The notes: a model not told the origin generated them from the sequence alone. Shown: positions 26,641 through 35,865, numbered from the stretch's first letter. The stretch: 64,000 nt of DNA from Corynebacterium sp. (GCF_030532325.1 NZ_JAUNLS010000005.1:1-64000); one strand, 5' to 3'. Numbers and translations: made by a program.

Positions 26641-28050
26641 ATGCCTCGTTCCCGCTCCTCGACCTTCCTGCCCGCAGTCCTTATCGCTATCTTCATGGGG
26701 CAGTTCGACTTCTTCGTGGTCAACGTCGCCGCCCCCAACATTCAGGCGGACCTGGGGCTCGATGAAGGCCGCGTTGAGCTGGTCATCGCCGCCTACGCCG
26801 TCACGTACGCCGCGGGCCTCATCACGGGCGGCAGGCTTGGCGATGTCTCCGGACGCAAGCGCGTCTTCATCCTCGGCATGGCTGCCTTTGCGGTGACCTC
26901 GGCACTGTGCGGCCTGGCGCAATCGGGCGTCACGCTCATCGCGGCACGTGCCGTGCAGGGCCTAGCAGCCGCGGTGATGCTTCCGCAGGTGCTCGCCATC
27001 ATCAACACCGCCGTACCCCGAGACGAGCGCGCCGCCGCCATGGGCTGGTTCGGCGTGGCCTCAGGCATTGGCTCCATTGCGGGCCAGGGCCTGGGCGGCT
27101 GGTTGGTGGAGGCCTCGCCGTGGGGCCTGGGCTGGCGCAGCATCTTCTTCATCAACGTTCCCATCATGGCCTGCGCCATGGTCGCCGCGGTGCTGCTCGT
27201 TCCGCAGTTGGCTCCCGACGCCGCGGCGCACAACCCCGCCCACCGCCGCATCGACCCGTGGGGATCGCTCGGCCTTTGTGTGGGCATGGGGCTTGTTGTC
27301 GCCGCGATGTCCATCGCGCAGCGCGGCCTGCCGTGGTGGGCGGTGCTGTCCCTGGGGCTCGGCGTGGCTGCGCTGGCCGCGACGGTGTGGGTGGAATCCG
27401 CCCGCCGCGATCGCGGGCAGGCCATTACCTTCGATCCCGCGCTCTTCCGCCTGGGCTCCATGCGGCTTGGCGGGGCTGCGATCTGCGCGTTCATGCTGTA
27501 CTTTGCCAGCTTCATGTTTGTCCTGGCGCTGGTGCTGCAGCGCACTCACGGGCTGAGCCCGGCTGCCGCGGGCCTGGTCTTTGTGCCCTCCGGCCTGACG
27601 TTCATGGCCGGCTCCATGCTGGCCCCGCGCCTGGGGTGGGATACCCGCACGCGCGTGCTCTACGGCTGCCCGATCACCGCCGCGGGCTTGGCCGTGGCCC
27701 TGGTCGCCTCACTGCTCTCCGCCGGCAACGCCGCCCCGGTGGCGGCGCTCGTGGCGACGGTTATCGCCACCGGCTTTGGCAATGGCCTGGTGCTTCCCGA
27801 GCTGCTCTCCGTGGCCATGCGCGATGTCCCCGACAGTCATGCCGGCATGGCCAGCGGCACCATCACCACGCTGCAACAATTCGGCGCGGCGCTGGGCGTG
27901 ACCGTGGTGGGCTACATCTTTTTCCGCTCCGGCAGCTACGGCCTCATCGCGGTGCTGCTCATCCACATCGCGCTTCTAGCCGGAATCTTCCTCGCGGTGC
28001 GCCGGTCCTATCCGCGGCGCAGCAGCCTGGGCGCAACAAGCACGGTCTAA
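26641..28050 (+). CDS. MFS transporter, DHA2 (14-TMS drug exporter) type
   Basis: The 469-residue protein has about 14 membrane segments and the MFS motif A between segments 2 and 3 (GGRLGDVSGRKRVF). RAVQGLAAAVMLPQVLAII is the DHA2-type segment 4 and 5 signature. It likely exports drugs or metabolites by proton antiport; the substrate is unknown. I chose ATG 26641 because TAAAGT sits exactly 7 bases upstream (leaderless). An alternative GTG is at 26632. No regulator gene is adjacent. Confidence 0.85.
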   Translation: MPRSRSSTFLPAVLIAIFMGQFDFFVVNVAAPNIQADLGLDEGRVELVIAAYAVTYAAGLITGGRLGDVSGRKRVFILGMAAFAVTSALCGLAQSGVTLIAARAVQGLAAAVMLPQVLAIINTAVPRDERAAAMGWFGVASGIGSIAGQGLGGWLVEASPWGLGWRSIFFINVPIMACAMVAAVLLVPQLAPDAAAHNPAHRRIDPWGSLGLCVGMGLVVAAMSIAQRGLPWWAVLSLGLGVAALAATVWVESARRDRGQAITFDPALFRLGSMRLGGAAICAFMLYFASFMFVLALVLQRTHGLSPAAAGLVFVPSGLTFMAGSMLAPRLGWDTRTRVLYGCPITAAGLAVALVASLLSAGNAAPVAALVATVIATGFGNGLVLPELLSVAMRDVPDSHAGMASGTITTLQQFGAALGVTVVGYIFFRSGSYGLIAVLLIHIALLAGIFLAVRRSYPRRSSLGATSTV

Positions 28051-28123
28051 TGCGCATGGCCTCACTGCGCGCGGCCTCGAGGGATGCCTCGTTTGCTACG
28101 CCATTGGTCTTCGTGGGCTCCTT

Positions 28124-28191
28124 GGTCTCCCAGCTTCACAATCGTGGCCAAAACTTGCCCGATCTGAGCGGGAGTTTGAAGCTGGGAGACC
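28124..28191. repeat. Palindromic intergenic element, family C, copy 2
   Basis: GGTCTCCCAGCTTCA (28124-28138) is perfectly complementary to 28177-28191. This is the second copy of the element at 149-216, in opposite orientation; the interior is also alignable (GCCCGATCTGAGC here, GCCCTCGATCCGAGC in the reverse complement of copy 1). Confidence 0.8.
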
Positions 28192-28287
28192 TCAGTGGCC
28201 GTGTGTCCAGAGTGCTTGGATGTGGAACGCCTCTCCGCGGCCGGCGCTGCTCAACGATTGGAGCCAAGCTCCGAGGGGCAGCGACTA

Positions 28288-28359
28288 TTTGACCTTTCCT
28301 CACTACACACCAGAAGTTTGGCCTCCGATCCGCAGCAAATGTAGTGAGGAAAAGTCAAA
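28288..28359. repeat. Palindromic intergenic element, family B, copy 2
   Basis: The 20-bp arms TTTGACCTTTCCTCACTACA (28288-28307) and complement (28340-28359) differ by one mismatch and share the 16-base arm of copy 1 at 20031-20095. The 32-base interior again has a central GATC (CTCCGATCCGCAG). Confidence 0.8.
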
Positions 28360-28567
28360 AGGATGCCCGGCGAAGGCAGCGTAGAGTGTACAGCCCGCTC
28401 GGGAGGGGCCTAACGGGGCTCTCCCGGGTTAGTGAATGTCTATTGAAAACGGGAAAGCTCGATTTAGGCCACGAAGGCGTATATGCCCGCGGACGAACGG
28501 AAAATCCGGGAATCCAGGAACGGCAATGCGAAACCCTGAAAACCTGAAAACCGGAAAAGTGAAAACG

Positions 28568-28598
28568 AAAAAGCCTGGCTAGAAAATCTAGCCAGGCT
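28568..28598 (-). terminator. tRNA-Pro terminator
   Basis: A 12-bp perfect hairpin (28572-28583 with 28587-28598, core CTGGCTAGA) is followed on the minus strand by a run of four T, immediately downstream of the tRNA. Confidence 0.88.
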
Positions 28599-28600
28599 GC

Positions 28601-28677
<77 letters not shown>

Positions 28678-28770
28678 GAGAAACCGTTTCACGCGGTACT
28701 GAGATACTGTAACCCAGCCGAGGCTGAAACGACAAAACGGCAGCTCATCAGGGGTTCGGGTGTGAGGGGG

Positions 28771-29676
28771 TCAGTTGGCGCGCTCCGTGATGTGCAGCAG
28801 CGCGGCCGAGGGGCGGCAGAAAATGCGCAGCGGCACGAGCTTTGAAGTACCCAGGCCGTTGGACACGTGCATCTTCATGGAATCGAAATCGTGCAGCCCC
28901 GAGGCGCGAACGCGATCGATGCCGCAGTTGGTGACAATCGCCTTGGAGCCGCCCACGGGGAACGGGAGGCAGAGCTGGCCGCCGTGCGTGTGCCCGGAGA
29001 AGGATAACTGGTAGCCTTCGGCGGCGAACTTGGCCAGGACGCGGGGCTCCGGAGTGTGCAGCAGTGCAAGCGCTAGGTCCGCATCCGGGTTCGGTGCGCC
29101 GGCGACGTCGGAGTAATCATCAAGATCGTGGTGCGGGTCATCCACGCCGGCCACGGCTAGGCGGACGTTGCCCACCTTGAACTCCACGCGGGCCTGGTTG
29201 GCATCGTGCCACCCGTGCTCAATGAAGGCCGCCCGCATGCCCTTCCACGGAAGGTCCACGTAGGACGGAGTGTTCTTCTTGCCCAGCAGGTAGTTGAAGG
29301 GGTTGGGCAGGCGTGGTGCCCAGTAGTCGTTGGTGCCGAAGCAAAACAGCCCCGGCCGGTCCAGCAGCGGGCCGAGAGCGCGCAGGACTTCGGGGACCCC
29401 GGCGGCGTCGGAAAGATTGTCGCCGGTGTTGATGACCAGGTCCGGCTCCAAGCGGGCCAGCCCGGAGACCCACTCGATCTTGGCCTTCTGGCCGGGGATC
29501 ATGTGGAGGTCGGACACGTGTAGAATGCGAAACTCCGATTCGCCGCGCAGCGTGCCGGGCGGTAGCAGCGGCAGCGTGTACTCCTTGAGCTCAAACTTGG
29601 TGAGCTCGCTGTGGCCCCAGGCGGCGAGGCCGAGTCCTGCGGCGGCGAGGCCGCCAAGAATTGAGTAAATCTTCAC
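28771..29676 (-). CDS. Metallophosphoesterase, membrane-anchored
   Basis: The 301-residue protein has an N-terminal hydrophobic anchor followed by a calcineurin-like phosphoesterase domain. The metal-binding motifs are HVSDLHM, NTGDN, GTNDYW (the GN[HD] site) and GHTHGGQ. It resembles YkuE/YaeI-type lipid or nucleotide phosphoesterases; the substrate is unknown. I chose GTG 29676, giving VKIYSILGG, because TAGGGT lies exactly 7 bases upstream. Longer in-frame starts reach 29697. It is divergent from yqeY, whose promoter is also of the leaderless type. Confidence 0.83.
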   Translation of the reverse strand: MKIYSILGGLAAAGLGLAAWGHSELTKFELKEYTLPLLPPGTLRGESEFRILHVSDLHMIPGQKAKIEWVSGLARLEPDLVINTGDNLSDAAGVPEVLRALGPLLDRPGLFCFGTNDYWAPRLPNPFNYLLGKKNTPSYVDLPWKGMRAAFIEHGWHDANQARVEFKVGNVRLAVAGVDDPHHDLDDYSDVAGAPNPDADLALALLHTPEPRVLAKFAAEGYQLSFSGHTHGGQLCLPFPVGGSKAIVTNCGIDRVRASGLHDFDSMKMHVSNGLGTSKLVPLRIFCRPSAALLHITERAN

Positions 29677-29732
29677 CTCAACCACCCTACCTGTCACTGA
29701 GGCAGCGCCCGTGGAGGCGTATCTTAAAAGGC

Positions 29733-30197
29733 ATGAGTGAGCTGAAAGATTCCATCCGCGCAGACCTGAAGACCGCCATGAAGGCCAAGGAGAAGGAGCG
29801 CACCAGCGCTATCCGTTCCCTGCTGGCCGCCATCCAGGCAGAGGAGACCAGCGGCTCCCGCCACGAGCTGACCGATGAGGACGTGCTCAAGGTCATCGCC
29901 CGCGAGATTAAGAAGCGCCGCGAGTCCGCTGAGGTCTACGCCGAGAACGGCCGCCCGGAGCTGGCTGAGGCTGAGCTTGTCGACGTCCCCTTCTTCGAGG
30001 CCTACCAGCCCACCCAGCTGGAGGATGACGAGCTCGAGGCCCTCGTGGCCGAGTCCGTGGCCCAGGTCAAGGAGGAGACCGGCGCTGAGGTGACCATCAA
30101 GCAGATGGGTGCCGTGATGAAGGTGGCTAACGCCAAGGCCGCGGGTCGCGCCGACGGCAAGCGCCTGTCCACCGCAGTCAAGGCCGCCCTGGCTTAA
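29733..30197 (+). CDS. GatB/YqeY domain protein
   Basis: The 154-residue all-helical YqeY-family protein resembles the tail domain of the GatB amidotransferase subunit (LKDSIRADLKTAMKAKEKER, IKQMGAVMKVANAKAAGRADGK). The role of stand-alone members is not established; tRNA-related functions are suspected. ATG 29733 has TATCTT exactly 7 bases upstream, and the intervening AAAAGG could also act as a weak Shine-Dalgarno. It converges on the PBP gene. Confidence 0.88.
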   Translation: MSELKDSIRADLKTAMKAKEKERTSAIRSLLAAIQAEETSGSRHELTDEDVLKVIAREIKKRRESAEVYAENGRPELAEAELVDVPFFEAYQPTQLEDDELEALVAESVAQVKEETGAEVTIKQMGAVMKVANAKAAGRADGKRLSTAVKAALA

Positions 30198-30255
30198 CGC
30201 AAGCCCAGGCGGCCTATCGGGGGTTCGAGGTTCTCGGGGCCAGGCCTACCAAGGG

Positions 30256-32679
30256 CTAGAGCCCGAAGAAGTTGCGGACGTCGTTAGCAAAGGCGTCGAT
30301 GTCCTCTTGGCGGATGAGCGGCTCGCCGCCGCCGTTGCCCCGGGAGGGCTGGCCGCCGCGGTTGCCGTTATCGCCGCGGTTGCGCTCACCGCCGCCTGAG
30401 CCGGAATCCTTGGAGCGCTCGGGGGCGGGGGAGGTGCCGTCGGAAAGCTGCACGGTGACCTCCGCACCCTTCTTTAGGCCCTCAGGCGCGATGACGCGCA
30501 CCACCCGGCCATAGGGCACGCCGTTGCCGGTGACCTGGGTGACCTTGACGCTGTAGCCGGCCTTCTCCAGGGCCTCGCGGGCCTCGGACTCGGACTTGCC
30601 GCGCAGGCCATCCAGCGCGGCGTCGAGGGTGCCGGAATCGTAGGCGTGGTCATAGTCCGGCACGGTGCCCTTCGCGGCCGCCGGGACGTTGACCGCCATG
30701 GTGTAGAAGGTGCCGGCCGGCTCGGAGCCGCCGAAGAGGTTGCCGGAATCGCACTGACGCACAGGGCCGGTGCACAGTGGGGTGGTCGTGGTGCCGTCGT
30801 TGTAGATGTAGGGCGCGGCGGCCACCCCGGAGTTGAATCCCAGGAAGGCCGAGGACTGGTTGGACTCGGTGGTGCCGGTCTTCGCTGCGGCCTGGCCGCC
30901 GAAGCCCGCCGCGGAGGCAGCGCCCGCGGCCGTGCCCTTCTCGGTATCGGCGGTCATGGTGTTGGCCAGGGTGTTGGCGATGCCCTTGTCGATCGCGCGC
31001 TCGCACGGCGGGGTCTTGAGGTAGACCTCGTTGCCCTGGGCGTCCGTCATCTCCTTGATGGGCGAGGGCTCGCACCACATGCCCTGCGAGGCCACGGTGG
31101 CGCCCACGTTGGACAGCTCCAGCGGGTTCACCGCGGTGGGGCCCAACGTGTAGGAGCCCAGGTTGGCCTCCTTGATGTGGTCGGCGATGGAGGTATTTTC
31201 GTCGTAGCTGCCCTTCTCCGCGTAGGAGCGCAGGCCCAGCTTGACGGAGGTATCCACCACCGGGTCCACGCCGAGCTGCTCGATGAGCTGGATGAAGGGG
31301 GTGTTGGGGGAGTAGGCCAGCGCGTCCTGCATGGTCATCGAGGGCGCGTAGGTGCCGGCGTTTTCCACGCAGTACTTGTTGGGCGGGCAGCCGGCCGCGC
31401 CGCCGGAGCCCAGCCCCTCGGCCTCGTAGCGGGTGGGAACGGCGAGCTTGTCCTTGATGCCGTAGCCGGCCTCGAGCGCGGTGGCGGCCGTGAAGAGCTT
31501 GAACACCGAGCCGGCGCCGTTGCCCACCAGGGAGTTAGGCTGCGGCAGCAGCGTCTCGTTCTTCGCGGCATCCAGGCCGTAGGTGCGGGAGGAGACCATG
31601 GCCAGCACCTCGCGGGAGGAGGTGCCCGGCTTGACGACGTTCATCACCTCGGCCACCCCGGCCGCGTTCGGGTCGGTGTGGGCCCGGACTGCGTTGAGGG
31701 CCGCATCTTGCACTTCGGGGTCGAGGGTGGTTGTGATGGTGTAGCCGCCGCGGGCCAGCTGCTGGCGGTCGATGCCCTTGTCTTCCAGGTAACCGATGAC
31801 GTAATCGCAGAAGAAGCCGCGGTCGGCGGCGCTGATGCAGCCGTTGGGCAGGGTGGCAGGCTCGTCGAGGACGTCGAGATCCTGCTGGGAGTACTCGTCA
31901 GCCTCCTGCTGGGTGATGTAGTTGCTGTTGACCATCGCCTGCAGCACCTGGTTGCGGCGCTCGGTGGCGCCGGAGGCGTTGGTGTAGGGGTTAAGGTACT
32001 CGGAGGACTGCACCATGCCGGCGAGCATGGCGGCCTGGGGCACCGTGAGCTCGGAGGCGTGCACACCGAAGTAGGTGCGGGCGGCGGCCTCGATGCCGTA
32101 GGAGTGGTTACCAAAGGGAACGAGGTTGAGGTAGCGGGTGAGGATCTCGTCCTTGCTTAGCTCGCGGTCGAGGTCGGTGGCCATGCGCATCTCGCGCAGC
32201 TTGCGGGCCACGGATTGTTCGATGGCAGCCTGGCGTTCCTCGTCGGTCTGCGCGGTGACCAGCAGCAGGTAGTTCTTCACGTACTGCTGATTGAGGGTGG
32301 AAGCACCCTGGGAGACCCCGCCGGCGGCCAGGTTGGTCCACAGTGCGCGGAAGTTGCCCTGCAGGTCCACGCCGTCGTGCTCGTAGAAGCGGTGATCCTC
32401 GATGGCGACGATGGCGTTCTTCATGTTCTCGGAGATCTCGTCCGCCTCCACTGGGTGGCGCCGCTGCTCGAAGAGGTAGGCAAGGTTGTTGCCGCGGGCG
32501 TCGAGGATGGTGGTCACCTCGGGGGCGGTGCCTGCGGTGAGGTCGTGCAGGTCCGATTGCATGGTGGCGTTGGCGCGCGCGACGGCGACGCCGCCCGCAC
32601 CGGCAAAGGGGGCCAGGCCCACCGCCAGCAACAATGCCGCGAGGAGAGTGGAAAGGACAATCTTTCCCAGGGATTTCAT
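30256..32679 (-). CDS. pon1: Class A penicillin-binding protein with PASTA domain (PBP1A type)
   Basis: The 807-residue bifunctional peptidoglycan synthase starts with an N-terminal membrane anchor. A GT51 glycosyltransferase domain (EDHRFYEHDGVD, about residues 90-260) and a transpeptidase domain with SVFK (SxxK), SPN (SxN) and KTG follow. One PASTA domain (about 680-750) and a Gly/Arg-rich tail end it. It acts on the outer face of the membrane. I chose ATG 32679 because GGAGG lies about 9 bases upstream. Divergent neighbour whcA matches C. glutamicum order, where the homologue is called pon or pbp1a. Confidence 0.93.
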   Translation of the reverse strand: MKSLGKIVLSTLLAALLLAVGLAPFAGAGGVAVARANATMQSDLHDLTAGTAPEVTTILDARGNNLAYLFEQRRHPVEADEISENMKNAIVAIEDHRFYEHDGVDLQGNFRALWTNLAAGGVSQGASTLNQQYVKNYLLLVTAQTDEERQAAIEQSVARKLREMRMATDLDRELSKDEILTRYLNLVPFGNHSYGIEAAARTYFGVHASELTVPQAAMLAGMVQSSEYLNPYTNASGATERRNQVLQAMVNSNYITQQEADEYSQQDLDVLDEPATLPNGCISAADRGFFCDYVIGYLEDKGIDRQQLARGGYTITTTLDPEVQDAALNAVRAHTDPNAAGVAEVMNVVKPGTSSREVLAMVSSRTYGLDAAKNETLLPQPNSLVGNGAGSVFKLFTAATALEAGYGIKDKLAVPTRYEAEGLGSGGAAGCPPNKYCVENAGTYAPSMTMQDALAYSPNTPFIQLIEQLGVDPVVDTSVKLGLRSYAEKGSYDENTSIADHIKEANLGSYTLGPTAVNPLELSNVGATVASQGMWCEPSPIKEMTDAQGNEVYLKTPPCERAIDKGIANTLANTMTADTEKGTAAGAASAAGFGGQAAAKTGTTESNQSSAFLGFNSGVAAAPYIYNDGTTTTPLCTGPVRQCDSGNLFGGSEPAGTFYTMAVNVPAAAKGTVPDYDHAYDSGTLDAALDGLRGKSESEAREALEKAGYSVKVTQVTGNGVPYGRVVRVIAPEGLKKGAEVTVQLSDGTSPAPERSKDSGSGGGERNRGDNGNRGGQPSRGNGGGEPLIRQEDIDAFANDVRNFFGL

Positions 32680-32905
32680 GACAGTCACCCTCCATACCCT
32701 ACGTGGTGATTCTGCGCGGGCGGAAGAGCAAACTCCCCCCTAAAGTGTGACGTGTTAGACAAGCAGCGAATCCTGTGAATAGACTTACCAATGGTACATA
32801 ATATTCTGTCTCATCGGGAATTATTCACAAAGCGAATTTTTCGCGCAATGAGATCCGTGCGAGATCCGCGGGAGACCGTGGAAGCTTGGAAGGAGTTGCC
32901 TAACC

Positions 32906-33241
32906 ATGACCTTAAGCGTTAAGGGTGCGGGCCGGTCCGCGCTGACGAAGAGGACGGGTACCATGACGGAGCGTGGTGATTGGGTGACCCAGGCCAAGTG
33001 TCGCAACGGAGACCCCGACGCCCTCTTTGTCCGCGGCGCCGAGCAGCGCAAGGCCGCGGTCATCTGCCGCCACTGCCCAGTGCTCAACGAGTGCCGCGCT
33101 GACGCCCTGGATAACCGCGTCGAGTTCGGCGTGTGGGGTGGCCTGACGGAGCGCCAGCGCCGTGCGTTGCTGCGCAAGAACCCGCACATCACCAATTGGG
33201 CGCACTACCTTGCAGAAGGTGGCGAACTCATCGGCATTTAA
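32906..33241 (+). CDS. whcA: WhiB-family iron-sulfur regulator WhcA
   Basis: The 111-residue protein has the four cluster-binding cysteines Cys32, Cys54, Cys57 and Cys63 (C..CRHC.....C) and the WhiB signature GVWGGLTERQRR. Sequence and place opposite the PBP gene match C. glutamicum WhcA, a negative regulator of oxidative-stress genes related to mycobacterial WhiB4. ATG 32906 follows AAGGAG; a shorter start at Met20 is possible. A following promoter box (TAGCAT 33255-33260) shows the next gene has its own start. Confidence 0.92.
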   Translation: MTLSVKGAGRSALTKRTGTMTERGDWVTQAKCRNGDPDALFVRGAEQRKAAVICRHCPVLNECRADALDNRVEFGVWGGLTERQRRALLRKNPHITNWAHYLAEGGELIGI

Positions 33242-33267
33242 GCGGTTGAACCGGTAGCATTGTCTGC

Positions 33268-33429
33268 ATGACTAAATGGGAATATGCCACCGCACCTGTC
33301 CTTACTCACGCTACGAAGCAGATTTTGGATACGTGGGGTGAAGACGGCTGGGAGCTTGTCACCATCACCCCGGGTATGAACCCGGAGAACGTGGTTGCCT
33401 ACTTCAAGCGCCCGCTGGAGGAGAACTAA
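33268..33429 (+). CDS. DUF4177-type small protein
   Basis: A 53-residue protein begins MTKWEYATAPVL and continues TWGEDGWELVTITPG, the pattern of DUF4177 proteins (short beta-rich domain with W-E-Y and GWELV). It has no known function. TAGCAT lies exactly 7 bases before the ATG, so the mRNA is probably leaderless. Its TAA overlaps the ATG of the next gene (TAATG), so the two are translationally coupled. Corynebacteria keep a similar small gene at this position, by recollection. Confidence 0.85.
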   Translation: MTKWEYATAPVLTHATKQILDTWGEDGWELVTITPGMNPENVVAYFKRPLEEN

Positions 33430-33887
33430 TGGGCCACCGCGCGCGCCTTGAGGAGCTGGGATACACGCTGCCTGCCGTCGCCGCCCCGCTGGCTTCCTAC
33501 GTGCCCGCCACGAAGGTGGGCAACCAGGTTTGGACCTCCGGCCAGCTGCCCATGGTGGACGGCGCCCTGCCGGCCACCGGCAAGGTCGGTGCCGAGATCA
33601 CCGTGGAGCAGGCCCAGGAGCTGGCGCGCACCGCCGCGCTCAACGCCCTGGCCGCCATCGATTCCCTCGTGGGCCTGGATAAGGTCACCCGCGTGGTGAA
33701 GGTCGTGGGTTTTGTCTCCTCCGCTCCGGACTTTGTGGAGCAGGCGGCCGTGATTAACGGAGCCTCGGATTTCATTGGTGAGCTCTTCGGTGGGGCGGGC
33801 ACGCACGCGCGATCTGCCGTCGGCGTGGCCGTGTTGCCAAAGAACTCCCCGGTAGAAATCGAAGTCATCGTAGAATTCGCTGAGTAA
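33429..33887 (+). CDS. RidA/YjgF-family protein
   Basis: The 152-residue protein is of the longer RidA subfamily (LEELGYTLP start, VWTSGQLPMVDG, ALNALAAIDS). The conserved arginine that binds the carboxylate of reactive enamines/imines is in HARSAVGVAVLPKNSPVEIEV. RidA proteins hydrolyse 2-aminoacrylate-type intermediates. It overlaps the preceding DUF4177-type gene and is followed after 18 bases by an MBL hydrolase gene with its own leaderless-type promoter. Confidence 0.88.
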   Translation: MGHRARLEELGYTLPAVAAPLASYVPATKVGNQVWTSGQLPMVDGALPATGKVGAEITVEQAQELARTAALNALAAIDSLVGLDKVTRVVKVVGFVSSAPDFVEQAAVINGASDFIGELFGGAGTHARSAVGVAVLPKNSPVEIEVIVEFAE

Positions 33888-33905
33888 TCAGATAGGCTAA
33901 GAATC

Positions 33906-34718
33906 ATGGAGCATCCTGCATATAGCCAATTGCGCCCCGTGAGCCAGTCGGTCGGGGTAGTACTGTGTGATAACCCTAGCTACACGGCATTGGAGGGGAC
34001 CAACACCTGGATCATCCGCGCCGCCGAGGATTCCCGCGCCATCGTGGTGGATCCGGGCCCCGAAGATGAGGGTCACCTCAACGTTGTCTCTGCCAACGCG
34101 GGTGAGGTCGCACTCATTCTCGTGACCCACCGTCACGATGATCACGCCTCCGGCGCGCAGCGCCTGCGCCAGCTCACCGGCGCGCCGATTCGCGCTTTCG
34201 ATCCGAACTACTGCAATGGCGCTGAGGCGCTTGTCGACGGCGAAGTGATCTCCATCGACGGCGTCACCCCGCAGCTCGAGGTTGTGCACACGCCTGGTCA
34301 CACCGCAGATTCCACCTGCTTCTTCGTGTGGTCCGCAGAAGCCAAGGAGTCTCATTTGGAGGGCATCCTCACCGGTGACACCATCGCTGGCCGCCACACC
34401 GTCCTGCTCTCTGAGACCGACGGCGATCTCGCCGCCTACCTCGAGACCCTGGACATGCTGGAGACCCGCGGCAAGGATGTCGCCCTCTTCCCGGGCCACG
34501 GCCCAGACTTGGAGGACACCTCCGCTGTGGCGCGCAAGTACATTGACCGCCGCCACTACCGCCTGGATCAGATCAAGGAGGTCCGCGCCCGCCTGGGTGA
34601 GGACGTGGATCTGAAGACCATGGTGGATGAGATGTATGACGATGTGGACCCGGTTCTGCGCCACGCCGCAGAGCAGTCCACCCGCACCGCGCTGAAGTAC
34701 CTGGACAAAAAGAACTAG
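33906..34718 (+). CDS. Metallo-beta-lactamase-fold hydrolase
   Basis: The 270-residue protein has the MBL zinc motif THRHDDHASG (about residues 75-84), a second histidine in HTPGHTADS, the bridging Asp in LTGDTI, and a further His in FPGHGPD. It resembles LACTB2/glyoxalase II-like hydrolases with a C-terminal helical domain; the substrate is unknown. ATG 33906 has TAGGCT exactly 7 bases upstream and no Shine-Dalgarno. Confidence 0.88.
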   Translation: MEHPAYSQLRPVSQSVGVVLCDNPSYTALEGTNTWIIRAAEDSRAIVVDPGPEDEGHLNVVSANAGEVALILVTHRHDDHASGAQRLRQLTGAPIRAFDPNYCNGAEALVDGEVISIDGVTPQLEVVHTPGHTADSTCFFVWSAEAKESHLEGILTGDTIAGRHTVLLSETDGDLAAYLETLDMLETRGKDVALFPGHGPDLEDTSAVARKYIDRRHYRLDQIKEVRARLGEDVDLKTMVDEMYDDVDPVLRHAAEQSTRTALKYLDKKN

Positions 34719-34757
34719 CCACACGTACTGGCGACGCCGCGTACGGGAACGCAACAA

Positions 34758-34804
34758 GGCCCCGCCGCCGTGCAGGATGCACGGTGAGCGGGGCCTGTGC
34801 TTTT
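34758..34804 (+). terminator. Strong terminator between the MBL gene and glxR
   Basis: A two-part hairpin pairs GGCCCCGC (34758-34765) with GCGGGGCC (34788-34795) around an inner CCGTGC/GCACGG stem, and TTTT lies at 34801-34804. It separates converging genes. Confidence 0.88.
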
Positions 34805-34834
34805 GTGGCTTATGCGGGCTGACGCGCGCCGGGC

Positions 34835-35518
34835 TTAGCGGGCGCGGCGCGCCAGGTGCTCGGTGTCCACGATGAGCACGGACTTGCCCTCTAGGCGGAT
34901 CCAGCCGCGGTGGGCGAAGGTAGCCAGGGCCTTGTTCACGGTCTCGCGGGACGCGCCGACCAGCTGGGCAATCTCTTCCTGGGTGAGGTCATGATTGACG
35001 CGCAGGGCGCCACCTTCCTGCATACCGAAGCGGTTGGCCAGCTGCAGCAGGGTCTTAGCCACGCGGCCGGGGACGTCGGTGAAGATGAGGTCAGCCAGGT
35101 TGGCGTTGGTGCGGCGCAGGCGGCGGGCCAGCACGCGCAGCAGCTGCTGGGCGATGGCCGGGTGGTCAGCGACCCACTGCTTGAGCATCTCAGAGTTCAT
35201 GGTGGCCGCGGTGACCTCGGTGACGCACACGGCGGAGGAGGTGCGGGGGCCCGGATCGAAGATGGAGAGCTCACCGAACATGTCGGAGGGGCCCATCACG
35301 GTCAGCAGGTTCTCGCGGCCGTCCGGGGCGTGGCGGGCGAGCTTAATTTTGCCGGAGGTGATGATGTAGAGGCGATCACCTGGTTCGCCTTCTTCAAAGA
35401 TGGTGGTACCGCGAGGGAAACGGACGGTCTCCATCTGCTCGATGAGGTTCTGTACCGCCACGGGGTCGACGCCCTGGAAGATACCAGCGCGGGAGAGAAT
35501 ATCCTGTACGCCTTCCAC
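34835..35518 (-). CDS. glxR: CRP/FNR-family global regulator GlxR
   Basis: The 227-residue cAMP receptor-type regulator has a cyclic nucleotide-binding domain ([39 protein letters not shown]) and a C-terminal helix-turn-helix ([24 protein letters not shown]). Length and sequence match C. glutamicum GlxR, a regulator of well over a hundred genes for carbon, nitrogen and respiration. GTG 35518 follows AAGGAG. A candidate GlxR box about 111 bases upstream (35629-35644) suggests autoregulation. Confidence 0.95.
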   Translation of the reverse strand: MEGVQDILSRAGIFQGVDPVAVQNLIEQMETVRFPRGTTIFEEGEPGDRLYIITSGKIKLARHAPDGRENLLTVMGPSDMFGELSIFDPGPRTSSAVCVTEVTAATMNSEMLKQWVADHPAIAQQLLRVLARRLRRTNANLADLIFTDVPGRVAKTLLQLANRFGMQEGGALRVNHDLTQEEIAQLVGASRETVNKALATFAHRGWIRLEGKSVLIVDTEHLARRAR

Positions 35519-35775
35519 GATTACTCCTTACAGCTCGCCGCCCAGTCCTACCTGGTGAGAGCCGGTCTATGCTTGGTTGAAGAGCGGGAACATGAGCACC
35601 CGCTGCTTGGCACTGAGTCTCATCATACAGTGTAATTAGTCACTTTCTATAACACCGAGACAAATTATCACAGAATTAACCCGGAGTTAGCAGGAATGCG
35701 TGCCACTGTGCAGGGAAGATTCGCGCCAAACTTTCGGAGAAAAGAAATCAATCGAAGGTATCAATCACGACGGTA
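35519..35775. other. Intergenic region upstream of glxR
   Basis: No gene is visible in these 257 bases. They contain the glxR ribosome binding site, a candidate GlxR box (35629-35644), AT-rich promoter sequence (35640-35690), and, near 35757-35784, a direct repeat GGTATCAATCAC that duplicates the 3' end of the small membrane-protein gene. Confidence 0.6.
35629..35644. promoter_or_regulatory. Candidate GlxR-binding site
   Basis: AGTGTAATTAGTCACT matches the GlxR/CRP-like consensus TGTGANNTANNTCACA at the GTG and TCAC half-sites, with two mismatches inside the conserved core. It lies upstream of glxR itself, where autoregulation is established in C. glutamicum. Confidence 0.5.
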
Positions 35776-35865
35776 TCAATCACCGAAGGCGGTGGATTCC
35801 AACTTCTCCATGAGGATGGCAAAGAGCGCGAGGCACAGGGGCACGAGCAGGACGAGAACGATCAT
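35776..35865 (-). CDS. 29-residue single-pass membrane protein
   Basis: The ORF reads MIVLVLLVPLCLALFAILMEKLESTAFGD and stops at TGA 35776. It is one hydrophobic helix followed by a short amphipathic tail. TAAACT lies exactly 7 bases before its ATG, the same leaderless arrangement as many genes here. That box (35873-35878) sits back to back with the -10 of divergent nth (35880-35885). No function is known. Hydrophobicity, promoter geometry and placement argue that it is real; conservation across corynebacteria would settle it. Confidence 0.65.
   Translation of the reverse strand: MIVLVLLVPLCLALFAILMEKLESTAFGD

Larger units (their letters stand above)
28051..28570. other. Noncoding gap rich in palindromic elements
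   Basis: About 520 bases lie between the MFS gene and the tRNA-Pro terminator with no credible gene. It holds palindromic elements of families C (28124-28191) and B (28288-28359). A GC hairpin near 28398-28428 (CGGGAG/CTCCCG) and a purine-rich run of CTGAAAAC-like short repeats (28530-28570) follow. The concentration of repeats suggests a tolerant insertion zone. Confidence 0.65.

Noticed and set aside
28398..28428. GC hairpin downstream of the family B element as a terminator
   Set aside because: Only a 6-bp stem with a large loop and no T-run; no gene ends nearby that would need it.
32746..32761. TGTGACGTGTTAGACA as a GlxR site between the PBP gene and whcA
   Set aside because: Only the left half-site fits; three mismatches in the right half make it indistinguishable from chance.
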